DNA of 64,000 nucleotides from Solanum dulcamara (lineage: Eukaryota > Streptophyta > Magnoliopsida > Solanales > Solanaceae). Below are positions 1 through 12,399 of the stretch, piece after piece; position 1 is the stretch's first letter, and the number at the start of each line of letters is the position of its first letter. The position numbers and the translations under genes are program-made. The DNA lies in assembly GCF_947179165.1 (NCBI RefSeq), contig NC_077243.1, positions 36,902,001 to 36,966,000 on the forward strand, in the 5' to 3' direction. Below the pieces are notes generated by a model. That model saw only the letters and a list, made by a program, of their open reading frames with translations, ran no database searches and was not told where the DNA came from.

Positions 1-352
1 TGTTTATAAAGAGATCAAATTTATTTTTTGGTGTCTTATTCAGATTTCAAGCACTAAAACTAATTAACAATATTTTAATATTATTACATCAAATTATCAA
101 ATTCATCACAACATTATTTCGATATCATTATATAAACTTTTCAAATTTTTGAGTCAGATTTATTATTTTAACTTTATATAATATATTTTTTATTTAAAAT
201 TTACATTGCTTATATTTATACTTCATAATTTTCGCATATATCCTACCTCTTCAGATCTCATTAGTAGGATATATTACACTGAATATGTTATAATTATTCA
301 ATTTAAAAGAAATAAGGCCTGTTAATGAAGTTTGGTTTTAGGCCTCCAAACT

Positions 353-805
353 TGTTGAGACAACACGGATAAAAGGGAAGAAAAGTACTTCACATTTTTG
401 GTTAGGAATTGAAGTTAGTTAGTTGTAACAACCAATTCAAAGTTAGTTAAGCCTGATTTAGTTATTCTCTTATTTTCTGATCAAGTCACTAGTTAGTTTA
501 TATATATCCTCTATTCCTCTCAATGTATACAATCAAAATACTAGATAATATTGTTTGAATTACTCATCTCAATACATTGTCTACTAAATAATATTCTTAG
601 AATTACTTATCTCAATACATTATTTTTCTCACTCTTAATACTACTGCTCTTTTTCTTCTTTTTTATCAACATCTTAGTGTTCTTCATTGATTAAGAACAA
701 ATAACCATTAATTAGCCTTGAAATCTTCATCTTTAAGGTTATTTTGATCAATAGAATTAAGATTTAATTCTTCATAATTAACCTCTTCATGACTATTAAT
801 CTTCA
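353..805 (+). repeat. Copia-like LTR relic
   Basis: A 453-bp stretch starts TGTTGAG and ends CTTCA. It carries the AGTTAGTTGTAACAAC style of opening seen in many plant Copia LTRs and a TATATATA-rich core near 500. The bases just after it (806-822, ttaccagtgccaagatt) resemble a decayed initiator-Met primer site, which would make this a 5' LTR on the plus strand. No gag or pol reading follows, so only the LTR seems to survive. Boundaries are by eye and no target duplication was confirmed. Confidence 0.35.
541..625 (+). repeat. two-copy 43-bp tandem repeat in the Copia-like LTR
   Basis: Two diverged copies of a 43-bp unit lie head to tail (541-583 and 584-625), both ending in CTCAATACATT. They lie just downstream of the TATA-like stretch, so in the transcribed R/U5 part if the LTR reading is right. 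Confidence 0.6.
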
Positions 806-1494
806 TTACCAGTGCCAAGATTTTTGGGTCATTTCATGAGATGGTTACTCACTGTATAATCAAAGTTTATCTTTTTGTAAGATGAAGCATGATAGAGACA
901 ATTTTTTCCTTTTTTTCTTCTCTTGTTCTGCATTTTCTATTAATGAATCTTTATTTATTTTTGTGGTCTTAGTGTTTTATACTAGAAGAGTTTATTGAAT
1001 TCAGAAAATATATATACACTGACAGAAATATCCGTAAAGACAATATCCTTGACGATATCCCTCAAGCTTTCAAAAATTCACTAAAGGTCTCTTCATTAAA
1101 TATTTTTCGTAAGATTTTCAACAACACTATTACTACATCAAATGATCAAGTTATGTGGAAGTACGAAGTTCTTGCATTATACGCCTCTATGTACTGTTTT
1201 TCAATTTGCACCCTTTTATTTTATTTTTATGAAGTATCCCCTATCTGTTTATTTCTTTGCAAAGTTAAAAAAGAGTTCTTACAACAGGGAACAAAGTAGG
1301 AGTTATATAATAAAATAAATTACTGGATGTGGAGAGGAAGAAGAATGCAAATGTAGAGAAAACTATTAACAGAGGCTTGCGTTAATGAATGCCTATTACT
1401 TTTTGATATGTAACTTGGAAATTTTCATCTCAAGTATGTATAAGCATTTGAATATAGGCGAAACATGGAAGAGAGAGTAGATAAATTTAATTAA
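806..1494. other. AT-rich stretch with no recognisable gene
   Basis: No reading frame of useful length, no family motif and no strong repeat is seen here. It may be eroded internal sequence of the preceding Copia-like element or plain intergenic DNA. Confidence 0.5.
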
Positions 1495-2396
1495 GGACTA
1501 CAAAATGTTTCAAAATTAAGAAAAAATGACACAAGTTTTTAATTATTAAATAAAAGTGACAATTTGAAGATTATTGTTACTTACACTAATTTTAAAACCC
1601 TCAAATTTTATTATTTACATAAAAGCTTTATCTATCCCATCCCAACCCTCCCCTTCCCCCCTCTCCACCCTTCTGCCACCGCCATTCCATCCTCTTCTGC
1701 CTCCATCACCGCCTATATCACCACCACCACAAATTCATCCTCTTCTTTCTCCTCCACCACCACCACCGTTGCCAGCTCATTCTCCTCCACCGCTGTCGTC
1801 ACAATAACCATTACCTCCACCTTTCGCTGTTATCACCAAGACAAACACCTTCTTCACCTCACTTTGCTGCCATAATCATCCTCTTTTTCACCTCACTTTC
1901 TATCAAAAAATTAAACAACTATCGAAGTTGTCGGAGTAACTATGCCAAAATTATTGTAACGAGTTTAACATTTGTTGCAACAACTCAAACAATTGATAAA
2001 GTTGCTACAACAATTCAAACAATTGATGAAGATAAGGACCAAAAGAGAAAAAGAAGAAGAGCACGATAAAAAATAGTGAACGTCGACTGCGACAATGGCG
2101 GCAACAAAGGCAATGAAGAAAAAGAAGAAAGAGGAGGAGGAAAGAAAGAAAGAAATAAAGAAGAAGGTGAGGGAGAAAGAAATCCGGAAAGAAAAAGAAT
2201 TGAAAAGATAATTAAGATTTGAAAGTTAAAAAAGGAATGAAGACTTTTTAAAGTTTCAAAATTATAATATGCACCGAATTTTTTTAATCATTCTAATAAG
2301 GTCCACATTTTATTTAATCTCATTTACCAAGTCAATATCACTTTTATTTTAGAACTTTTTTGTCATATATTACTCAATTTTCTCGAGACATTATCC
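1495..2396. mobile_element. non-autonomous DNA transposon with long inverted ends, MULE-like
   Basis: The left end (about 1495-1567) and the reverse complement of the right end (about 2330-2396) align for roughly 65-70 bases. Shared blocks include GGA, AATGT, AAAATT, ATGACA and ATAAAAGTGA. The interior is strongly strand-asymmetric: 1640-1870 is C+T rich with runs of CCACCA and TCCTC, while 2040-2220 is G+A rich. The C+T part reads as a low-complexity Ser/Thr/Pro frame, which I do not take as a gene. Long terminal inverted repeats without a transposase fit a MULE-type non-autonomous element. No target duplication was established. Confidence 0.5.
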
Positions 2397-2969
2397 TCCA
2401 GCTAAACAAATTAAATGTTTATTGCTACAAATATTATTAGAAAAAATAAAAGAAATTTTAGTATCTTAATTGTCGATTACCTGATATTTTACCTTAGTAA
2501 AGGTTTGATTTCCTACCTATAATGCTAGTTATTCTTTCAATATTTGTCGTCAGTGGTAGCAAACACAACGATTAGTTGTATACTTTGTATATTTATATCT
2601 TTCTTTTTTTAGTCATTTACACTTGTTCTCCTATTTTGTGCATGTCTCTAATTTTTATTTCTCAAGGTAAATATTTTTTTGTGGGACATAAATTATATTT
2701 TCGTATTAAGTATCTCATAAGCTATGTCCTACAATGTTAAAGAACTTAATTATGTCTAGCACATAAGTTTGATTTCTAAGAATAAATATTAACAATTAAT
2801 TTGTTTAAAGGAAAAAAACTAAATTAAACTCATTTAATGAAGGGCAAACCATGCGACTAAATGTTTGGTTTTATGAAGCGAAGGTCCATATTATAAAAGT
2901 GAAAATCATCTTAGTTAACTGAAAAAAGAACCTAAGGGCTACTAACTATTTGGAGAGAATGAAGGCTTG
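2397..2969. other. intergenic AT-rich DNA
   Basis: I see no gene, repeat unit or RNA here. It is the unique-looking flank into which the family-A LTR at 2970 inserted. Confidence 0.4.
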
Positions 2970-4065
2970 TGTCACGCCTTGATAGGGTGCCCTAGACGTG
3001 ATCGGCACTCATAAATCATTACTGGCTCTCAAGAGAATCACTTGTCCTAGTCACACATCCGTTTATTCATTCAATCAGCAGAAGTCTTAAAATAAAGAGA
3101 CAATTAGGTGGGAAAATCCAATCAATAATCTAACTCAAGGAAGAAATGTCATAGGTCAGCAAATCAAACTCCAATCTATGTCATGAGAATAGTCTGACAA
3201 TAACAATTTAAGGAACAAACATACCCAATCAACCCATTACTATCTAGTCTATGAAGCCTCTATCAACTGTCTAAGTGGTGCCAATGACAGGTTCATGGCT
3301 ACATCAAATCAAAATAAAAAGACCAAATCAAAGAAGGAATAACATAAGTGGTATCCTCCAAATGCAGGGGAGGACTCACCAATCAGCTGAATGTGAATAG
3401 ATCATCAACGGTGCACCTGATGATGATCTCTAGAACCTGTATCTGCATCATGAAATGATGTAGGTCCAAATGGACATCAGTACATGGAATGTCGAGTATG
3501 TAATATGGCAGAATGAAATATGTATCAAGGTAGAATAATATCACTCCAGACATCTCAAATCAGAAAGATGAGAAACTCAATCAGAATATCATAAGTCTAA
3601 AGCAACAATAAGGTTTAGAAAGAGACTAGTCATATACAATCTAATCCAATCCAATTTAATTAGAGTACTATCAAGACCTATATGAGAGTTTCTCTTATCT
3701 GACAACAATCACTTATGAGCCAGTGATCGTACAACAAGCTCGTTGTTATTGCCACAACCATCCAATACTTTGACAAGGTAAAGAACGAATCAATCAATCA
3801 TGTATCAAACAATAAATCAAGTTTTATCATGTCATGACAATAAAATAGGGAAAATATCCGACTTAACGATTCAATCCTCTCATACATTTGGCTAGTAGTT
3901 ATTGGGTTCTAGTTATTACTAATCTTATCCAATTCAGTGCTCGATACTCCTTCCAAGACTCAATGCTCATAAGACAATCAATCTCAATTAAACTAATCAA
4001 TAAGTCTCATATCGACTCTTATCAGTTCATCAGTTCTATCCAATCAATCTTTTCACCCAATCAAT
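2970..4065 (-). repeat. family-A gypsy LTR, truncated by insertion of element B
   Basis: This starts TGTCACGCC and matches the left part of the full family-A LTR at 58055-60483, for example GAGGACTCACCAA and the AACGGTGCA block. Reading in the same direction as that copy, it is a minus-strand LTR whose U5/R end lies to the left. It stops abruptly at 4065 where the family-B LTR begins, so B inserted into it. The rest of this LTR and its element are not found on the far side of B in this window. Short frames inside are not genes. Confidence 0.75.
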
Positions 4066-6245
4066 TATCACGACCCGACCTAGGGCTTAGTCCTAACACG
4101 ATGATCAAAACCCCGAAGGGCTCCAACCAAGCCTCTTGTAAATATCATAAGCATACATAAGGTAAAATTTAAAAGTGGAAACATCATAAGAGAGTCTAAG
4201 ACATGTATAGAAATCTAAAAAAAAGTTTTATGACAACATAGACTCAAACATATGTCCAACTAGATGCCTCAAAACATGAGTATAGGCGGAGGCTAAGACA
4301 TGTCCCTAGCTCACCTCAATATACAACATAAGCAAATGTCTTTTGAAAAGAAAGTAGTAAGTAACTTGAAACTAGTCTCCGGTCAATGAGGACTCACCAC
4401 AACGCCTTCGATTAGAGGATGCCTACTAGTTATGTGAACTATAAGGATCTTCAACCTCAACCCCATACATTATCAGACAATGCAGGCAAAAAATTATGCA
4501 TTGGTACGTTGGAATGTACTAAGTATGAGAGTGTGACATGCAAAGTAAATCATGGAAATGCAAGGGTCAAGTAAATCACATGATAAGATGGAATACATAA
4601 AGTCATGAGAAAATCATATTGACCAAAGTATTTAAAACATAAGTTCAAGTCATAACGTACTTAAGAAATCATACATATGTGGGATAGGAACCATAACCAA
4701 CAATAAGACCATGCGAGCTATAACATAGAATTTGATGATACCCACATCGAGAAGGAGGAGGCTACTTTGCCAAGGTAGACTCCTAATCATGAACATGTGC
4801 TGTTTGTGGATCCACTAGCTAGCCATCAAGGCAATCTACGGTGGCACGTAGTTTATGGGATATGAGGCTGCTACTAAGGCTTTTGCTAGGGCCCCCACCT
4901 CAAGTCCACTCGGTGCTAAGTCAAATCCCACGGAATATATATAATAATAAGATCATAATATCATATATCATATATCATATATCATAGTCATGTTTATAGT
5001 CATAGAGTAACTCATTTTCATAACATACTTGTAATGTGAGAATTGTCCTTTCATCATTACAATCATTTTTGCATAATTCATATCAATAGGCCTTAGGTCA
5101 CCACATTGGATCCTAAGTCACCTTACTTCATAACTTGCATGAAATTCATAACTTGAAATATACTTAGAATTCATGATCATCATGGGAACACATAGTCGTA
5201 TTTCATACTTTGAAAATTCATGACCATAATTTGAGCTTGAAATTAGGGCATGACATGAATGCATGACCAATTGACTTAAAAATCATGAAACTAGCTTGAA
5301 GATATGCATGATCATAAACTTTATATCAGCTAATACATAATTCCTATAGATAATATAATTTGGAAGTATAATTGAAAATACTTATATTTTACATTATGAA
5401 CTCTAGAAATCAAAATAGGAGAATTCATGAAAAAACTCTTCAATTTAATTTAATAGCCATCTATTTATATCAAAATAGACTAATGATCATACTTTAAATC
5501 AACATTCATGCAATTGGAATAGATATCACAAAATCCACAAAATATCATACTTTAATTTGATAGAAAACTTGAGAAATTGATTGGGCTTCATGAAAGAAAG
5601 GATCCATGAATCAATACCCACATACCTTGCGTGAGAACACAAATTAATTTGGAAGAACTTGAGAATTTTGATGGAGAAATTGAGTGAATTTGCTTGAAGT
5701 CTTCAATGGAAATCCTTGAGATCCTTTTCGTAGAGAGAGAAATATTTGATACATGAATTGTAGAAGAATGAATTAAATTAGAGGTTTAGGTACATTTATA
5801 GAGTTAAATTAGGTCCTAAAAACGTCTAGGTTCATTAACTAATAATTTGGGAAAAGTCTAAAACGCCCTTAAAAAAACTTAATTCTTGCCACGAAACCTT
5901 CCCAGGTCCGCGACGCGGACCTGCCATGGCCTACTTGGCCGATAAACTGTCCTAGGTCCGTGACGCAGTCCTATCACGGACTACTCTGTCTTGTGCGGCT
6001 TCCCAAGTCTGCGACGCGATCTTATCGCGGACCACACTATTTTGTGGTTGCTTCAAAAATCTTTCTTCCATTCTACGAGTCCTAAAAATCCATCGAGACC
6101 ATTTTCCTGCAGGTTTTGACCCTCTGATCAGTATTCTGAACGTAGATTTTTGAAAAATATCAAGGATAATACGTTACATGAGTGGCCTATTTCTTATTTC
6201 CTATATATATATATTTTGTTTTTTAAAATTCTGATGGATGTTACA
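4066..6245 (-). repeat. 3' LTR of element B
   Basis: A 2180-bp LTR. On the plus strand it runs TATCACGACC to GATGTTACA, giving TGTAACATCC as the LTR start on the minus strand and TGATA (normally TGACA) as its end. A TATA-like stretch lies at about 5794-5802, about 450 bp into the LTR. GC-rich hairpin units lie in the U3 part. Positions 4066-5260 have no partner copy in the window. Positions 5240-6245 match the LTR at 57029-58054 in reverse complement. Confidence 0.8.
5890..6060 (-). repeat. GC-rich palindromic repeat units in U3 of LTR B
   Basis: Three degenerate units of about 55-60 bp each carry a core like GGTCCGCGACGCGGACC. The first is a palindrome with 9-bp arms around one base (5904-5922). 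The others are decayed (around 5955 and 6007). The same units recur in the plus-strand copy at 57265-57430. They sit upstream of the TATA-like site, so a role in transcription or packaging is possible but not shown. Confidence 0.65.
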
Positions 6246-6265
6246 ATATCTCCCCCTTGGGAACA
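6246..6265 (-). other. polypurine tract of element B
   Basis: The minus strand reads CCCAAGGGGGAGATAT directly next to the LTR start TGTAACATCC. That is the usual position and composition of the plus-strand primer in LTR elements. An identical style tract adjoins the family-A LTR at 60484. Confidence 0.8.
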
Positions 6266-6502
6266 TTCGTCCTCGAATGAGATTCAACTAATATAGGAAA
6301 GACATGGAAAAAGGATTTAGTAACCCGACATGGATATGAGAAAACTTTGAAAAATGCATATAACGTGTAAACTTCATACTTAAAATAAAACATAGTCCTT
6401 GAGAGAAATCATTTTCATGAATCATGCATGCATATGAATGACATATGGAACTAAAACATATAAGTTTAATTGATTTGATCATGAGTAACTTAGTACCTTT
6501 AG

Positions 6503-7689
6503 GCTTGAGTGAAAGGAAAGAGATAAGGATATCGCTTCATCATGTCCGATTCCGCTTTCCACGTTGCACTCTCTACTTGTTGATTCCTTCATAATACTTT
6601 GACAGATGCAACGTCTTTATTTCTTAGCCTCTTCACTTGTCGGTCTAAAATCTCAATTGGGACCTCCTCATAAGTCAAATTCTCTTCAATACTCACGTTC
6701 TCCCTTGGCACAATAGAATTTGGATCACCCACAAACTTCCTCAACATCAACACATGAAATACCGAATGAACCAAAGCCAACTCAAGTGGAAAGTCTAACT
6801 CATATGCTACCTTGCCAATGCGCTTCAATATCCTATAAGGTCCTTTATATCTAGGGATCAACTTCCCTTTCTTACCAAACCGCATTACCCCTTTCATAGG
6901 TGAAATTTTCAAATACACCATATCATCTACATCAAATTCAAGTTCTCTCCTCCTAGTGTCCGAATAAGACTTTTGACGACTTTGAGCCATTTTCAATCTT
7001 TCTCTTATAAGCCTTACTTTCTCTATTGCATCAATCACCAAATTTGGACCAATTAGCGCCATCTCACCAACTTTAAACCACCCCACCGGAGACCTACATC
7101 TTCTCCCGTACAAGGCTTCAAAAGAAGCCATGTGGATGTTAGAGTGATAACTATTATTGTAAGCAAAGTCAATCAATAGTAAATGATCATCCCAACTTCC
7201 TCTAAGGTCAATCACACATGCCCTTAACATATCCTCCAAGGTTTGAATTGTTCTCTCAGCTTGCCCATCGGTTTGAGGATGAAAAGCAGTACTTAACTTG
7301 ACTTTAGTGCCAAGACCTTTTAGAAATGACTTCCAAAAATGTGAACTAAATTGAGTACCTCTATCCAATATAATAAACAAAGGAACACCGTGAAGTTTCA
7401 CAAGTTCACGAATGTACAACTTAGCATAGTCTTCGGCATCATAAGAGGTTTTGACTAGTAGAAAATACACTAATTTGGTTATTTGCTCCACAATGACCCA
7501 AATAGAATCATGTTTTCTTCTAGTACAAGGAAAACCCTTGATAAAGTCCATGTTCACATCTTCCCACTTCCATTTAAGAATTTCAATTTCTTGAGCTAAA
7601 CCTCCTGGCCTTTGATGTTCAACTTTCACTTGTTGGCAATTAGGACATTTAGCCACGAACTCCACTATGTCCTTCTTCATGTCATTCTA
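6503..7689 (-). pseudogene. integrase and chromodomain-type tail of element B pol
   Basis: The open part (6589-7680, 363 residues) covers most of a gypsy integrase. Visible are the two cysteines of the HHCC finger (CPNC), and the D-D-E core with Asp in MDFIKG, Asp in DRGTQF and Glu in QAERTIQ. A GPY/F-type module (PRYKGPYRI) follows. After the stop at 6586-6588 the frame continues with a tail of the form NQQVESATWKAE to about 6503, typical of the Del/Tekay chromodomain end. That stop stands where tryptophan is expected. Two more consecutive stops (7687-7692) replace a Trp-Trp pair before the finger cysteines. The catalytic triad is intact, but the reading is broken from the upstream RNase H. 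Confidence 0.85.
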
Positions 7690-8615
7690 CTAATACACTT
7701 CCCTCAAGTTATGATACGTCTTGGTGGATCCCGGATGAATTGAATATCGAGAAATATTGGCCTCATTCAATATCAACTCTCTTATTACATCAATATTTGG
7801 AACACACAACCAACCTTGGTAACGTAATACCCCATCTTCTCCTAGGAAGAAAGCCTCAACGGACTTTTCAGCAACTGACTTCTTCAATTCGACCAAAATT
7901 AGATCATGGTCTTGTTTGGCCTGGATGTCTACCGCAAGAAATGATTCTGAACCATTATGTATAAGAACGCCTGCATCATTGGAATCAACCAAAATCACAC
8001 CTAAATGTGCCAATCTATGGACTTCTTTGACCAATTCCCTTTTACCTTCTTCATCATGTGCAACACTACCTATAGAGAATCGACTAAGAGCATCGGTTAC
8101 AATATTTGCCTTACCCGGATGGTAGAATACGCTCATATCATAGTCTTTTAGAAGTTCAAGCCACCTTCTTTGCCTAAGGTTTAAGTCCTTTTGACTAAAC
8201 ACATATTGCAAGATTCTGTGGTCGGTAAACACATCAACAACCCCATAAAGATAGTGGCGCCAAATTTTCAATGCAAACACAATCGCCGCAAGTTTAAGAT
8301 CGTGGGTTGGGTAGTTTCTTTCATGTACTTTAAGTTGCCTAGAGGTATCAGCTATAACCTTACCATGTTGCATCAATACATAACCCAAAACAACACGTGA
8401 AGCATCACAATAAACAACAAACCTATCTGAACCTTCGGGCAATGTTAAAATAGGAGCCGACGTAAGATGAACTTTCAATATTTGGAAGATTTTCTCACAT
8501 TCTTTCGACCATTGAAATTTTGCCTTCTTTTGTGTCAACTTAGTTAAAGGCGAAGAAATAGATGAGAACCCTTAAACAAACCTTCTGTAGTATCCGGCTA
8601 AGCCCAAAAAGCTCC
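7690..8615 (-). pseudogene. RNase H and integrase N-terminal part of element B pol
   Basis: An open reading of 282 residues (7690-8538) continues upstream in frame to the C insertion site. It shows the RNase H landmarks CDAS, THDLKLAA and TDH, followed by the linker and the His-containing start of the integrase zinc finger (IHPGSTKTYHNLREVY). The expected catalytic Glu of the HDLEL motif is Lys, so the RNase H would probably be dead even without the stops. Upstream the reading contains the [12 protein letters not shown] block of the RT/RNase H connection with one stop. Element C then interrupts it at 8621. Confidence 0.85.
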
Positions 8616-9390
8616 TAATGTGTCACAACCCAACCCCGTAGGCTGCGACTGGGTCCGACCGGGACCCCAATATACATACCTATCAGTTGTAGTCAAATTG
8701 AACTACGAACAGAGTGATACTACTCACAAAACCCCCCAATGAGTTAAAACTTTTTCGTGTTCGTATGGCCACTTTCTCTTATGTCATAACATATAAGGGC
8801 ATGCAAGCCGATCAGGCTGCTGTACCATAAAAACATTCACAACATGCCATATAGGCACAATAGAAATGAACTCATAAACAACCCACATCCATATGTCTAC
8901 AGACCTCTAGGAATAGCAACAGTAATATATGGCGGGACAGGGCCCTCGCCGTACCCCTGGACAATTAAATACATACATATTACATGACTAGTATCAAAAG
9001 ATAGGCTCTGGAACAGTGGAGAGCTCCCAATATCGCTGAGTGGAAACCCTAAGCTGACGGATCTCCAAATTGAACATCTGTACCTGCGGGCATGAAATAC
9101 AGCCCCACGAAGAACAAGGGGTCAGTATGATATATGTACTAAGTATATAAAACGTAACAATACATAACTGAGCTGACAACTAAAGTAGGGATACAGGAAA
9201 TAAATATAACAGTTAACGAATTTCTCTACCTGCATCTTATGACATGAGGGCATGTATACCTTCCTTACATACCATACCTGGCCCGCTATGGGACTTGGTG
9301 CTATAAGTGTGTCACTATATTTCCTCATGCATACCTGCAGACTGTATCCGGCCCTTTAGTGCGGGACTCAATAAAGATGTCATTTCATTA

Positions 9391-9832
9391 TTTATCACGC
9401 CCGACCCTTCATGGGATACGGTGAATGATCAATACATCATATATCATGCCTGGCCCTTTATGGGACGTGGTGAATAGTCATTTCAATATATATCATGCCC
9501 GGCCCTTCATGGGACGCGGTGAATTTATCATGCCCGGCCCTTCATGGGATGCGGTAAATTTATCATACCCGGCCCTTCATAGGATGCGGTAAATTTATCA
9601 TGCCCAGCCCATCATGGAATGCGGTGAGTAATCATTTCATCATATATAATGTCCGACCCTTCATGGGACGCGGTGAATTTATCATGCTCGGCCTTTCATG
9701 GGATGCGGTGAATTTATCATGCCCGGCCCTTCATGGGACACGGTGAATTTATCATGCCCGGACCTTCATAGGATACGGTGAGTTTATCCTGCTCGGACCT
9801 TCATGGGACGTGGTAAGTGACGTATTAATAGC
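9391..9832 (-). repeat. 35-bp minisatellite inside LTR C, about 11 copies
   Basis: The unit is close to ATTTATCATGCCCGGCCC followed by TTCATGGGACGCGGTGA. About eleven copies are visible. Some are spaced by an extra block of the type AGTCATTTCATCAT, giving a higher-order pattern. More diverged copies extend left to about 9270. The other LTR of C has about ten copies. Confidence 0.85.
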
Positions 9833-11720
9833 CTGCACGAGTAGAGTAATGAGGAACCATATGCAATTAGTTCATCATCTGAGATTCGGTATAACAATCA
9901 TCATGGACTATCATTTAAGGATCAAAATTATCATCGTCTCACGTATCCTCTAACTTTCATTAGGGGCCACATCGACGGAGTCTCAAGAGTCCTAGGCTTT
10001 TATTAAGGAAATACCAAACGGCTTATGCAATCAGAGACACTTGTCATTATAGAGTTCTTAGGCATGGGAGCTCATACATTCAATTAGTATTCATCATATA
10101 GGGACTTGAGGGTAGCAGTTCAACTACTTCAAGAACTTCGATATTAAAAAATGAATAGGAGTTATAGTTCATGCTTCCCATGCATCCGGTTACTATTTCC
10201 TGTATAGAAGGCTTGAGGGTGATAGCTCAGCTACCTTAAGAGCCTTAGCATTTAGAAGTGAACACGAGTCAATAGGCTCTACATATATTACCTTTTATCC
10301 TATAGAAGCCTTAAAAAGGCAATAGCTCAACTATTACAGGAGTTCTACCATTACGAAGTGGATAAGAATTATGGACTGTACTCAGAGCTTTACGAATGGA
10401 ACTATCCCCAAGTTCCATATACAAACCATTCATAACTTATATCTAAGACATGCCAGAATAAATAAGAATAGCTTTACCTACTTATGCCAAAAACATGCCA
10501 AGAGAAGGAATAAGCTTTACATACTTATGCCAAAAACATGCCAAAAGAAAGCTTCACATACCTCGTATGAACTTCTCTTAATCACGCCCACGTCGTCGTA
10601 CTCCAAACCTATTTAAAATGGAAGAAAGTCGAGTATCAACAACCTTAAACTTTTCAGCGCCTTCGGTTGCACCTTAGTATTCACATAACTCATTTCCTCG
10701 CTCGCTTCTTGGACTAGTTCCTTAACTCTTTAAAGAGTTACCGGAAATTGGGCAGCATCTCCCCTATAATATGCCCTATCCGAATTCCCAATTACATACA
10801 TAATTACTACAGCCAACCAACAACAACAACCTGCAGCTCATATACAAGTAGAACATGGCAACATTACACAATATAAACTCCACCCAATTTGCTGAAAATT
10901 GTAATACCAAAATAGGGTTTCTAGTTTCTATTTTGCAAAACTTTTAACCGTACGAAGCGTGGAATAATGTGGATGAAACCATAATATCCAAAACCTATTT
11001 TATAACACATTTATACCCTTCAACACATACCACACAACCATCAGCAGCCTCCAAACACACCACGCCTCACTTTGACTACAATTTAACTACGACGACTTCA
11101 ATTTAGATTGTTTCTTTCGCTGAGAATCCTCACCATTTTTTCCATACTTACAGCAGTATAAAAGGTACATAATACACTACATAAAAACCCCATAAATTCC
11201 AAATTTAAAGGAGAAACCTTACCTTACCCGAAATTAGCCAAAACTCACCAAAACTTGCCTCGGAACTTCTCTAGTCGCGCTGAAATGGTGTGGACTGTTT
11301 TCTGTCCGTTTGGTACTGATCCAAACCCTAAATTAAAATTATTCACACCCTCATAACATGTCCAAATCATTTACAAAAAGTGGGAGAAGATAATCAAGCC
11401 ATAGCTTATCATATGGCTTCCCAAACTTGCTGAAAATTAACTTCGGAATCTCCTTGACGCGGCTGAAATGTTGTGGCTGCTTGTTACTTGTTTTTTCTGC
11501 CCCAAATAGGTAAGTTACATTATTAACCACCTACACATGATAGAAAAATACCTTAGCTACTTAATTTATGGAGCAAAATCGGGACTTACCTATATTTTTC
11601 CTCCAAGCCGTCACGTTTTTCTCTCTTATTCTAGGGTTTGCTTTTCTTTTTGTTTGCTGAAGTTTAAGTGTAGTAACTGAACTTAAGACATGATATACAT
11701 GTATTTATGTGCTCTTAGGA

Positions 11721-11925
11721 GGTGACACGTGTCATCCTCATAGGGTGACACGTGTCCAGCCCCTATTGGGACCACAGATCCATGCCTTACCCCTAGGCTG
11801 CCATGTGTCCTTGTGGGCCCCACCTCACAAGTAGGTGGGTCACCTACTTGACCCTAAGAAGTTGGACCACCTACTTTCTTGAGGTGCTGCCACGTGTCGC
11901 TCCTTCATTGGTTGCCACGTGTTCT
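11721..11925. promoter_or_regulatory. cluster of four CACGTG (G-box/ABRE-like) sites in LTR C
   Basis: Perfect CACGTG cores lie at 11726-11731, 11749-11754, 11891-11896 and 11916-11921, two of them within GACACGTGTC. A near match (CCATGTGTCC) is at about 11801. On the minus strand they lie about 330-530 bp into the LTR, that is in U3. Such sites bind bZIP and bHLH factors in plants. Their effect here is inference. Confidence 0.6.
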
Positions 11926-12253
11926 TTTTTCCCTTCCTCGTGGGTTCTAATCTCGTCTTATTTTAAGAGCCTACGTAATCCATGCTACGTAAGCTTCGTA
12001 GGTCCTCAAGTAGCTCAAGTATGTAAGACTTCTAAGTTAGTAGCTTACGTAGGTAAATTGAGTCCTACGACTCATTACTTGGCCTCCAATTCCTTCTGGA
12101 TTCTTATGACTCTATTTTCAACCTTCTCGACTATGGGGTATCACATTTGTCTTTCCTTAAAGTCGTTTGATAGTGTCGTAGCTTATACGGCTCACATGAT
12201 AATGTCTAAGAAACTTAAGAGACATTCCGAGCTTGAGAGTGTGGAGTGTAACA

Positions 12254-12270
12254 TCCTTCCCCCTTTTAGA
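12254..12270 (-). other. polypurine tract of element C
   Basis: The minus strand reads AAAAGGGGGAAGGA directly before the 3' LTR start TGTTACACTC. Both position and composition fit a plus-strand priming site. Confidence 0.8.
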
Positions 12271-12399
12271 ACATTCGTCCCCGAATGTTGAATAAAACTT
12301 CCCTTAAGACTTTTTACAAACTGTAGGGAGATTCCTTTCTATTGTGATAATATACATTTTCATCCAAGTAATTAATATATGAGTTCTAGGAGTGGGGGT

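Larger units (their letters stand above)
8621..12253 (-). repeat. 3' LTR of element C
   Basis: A 3633-bp LTR, TGTCACAACC to GTGTAACA on the plus strand. It is about 500 bp longer than its partner. The partner lacks roughly 395 bp (equivalent to about 11361-11755), one minisatellite unit and a 60-bp stretch near 10480-10545. It contains a 35-bp minisatellite and a cluster of CACGTG boxes. The open frames inside (for example 11803-12291) are not conserved protein sequence. Confidence 0.85.

Noticed and set aside
1564..1875. Frame of 103 codons rich in Ser, Thr and Pro as a possible secreted or cell-wall protein
   Set aside because: It is a by-product of C/T-rich low-complexity DNA inside an inverted-repeat element, has no signal or family motif, and two overlapping frames look alike.
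6589..7680. A domesticated host integrase gene, since the 363-codon frame and catalytic triad are intact
   Set aside because: It sits in place within element B with LTR and polypurine tract beside it, and is continuous with broken RNase H. No host promoter or conservation can be shown here.
9391..9832. Regularly spaced 35-bp repeats as a CRISPR array
   Set aside because: Units are directly adjacent with no unique spacers, lie inside plant LTRs and have an identical style array in the partner LTR.
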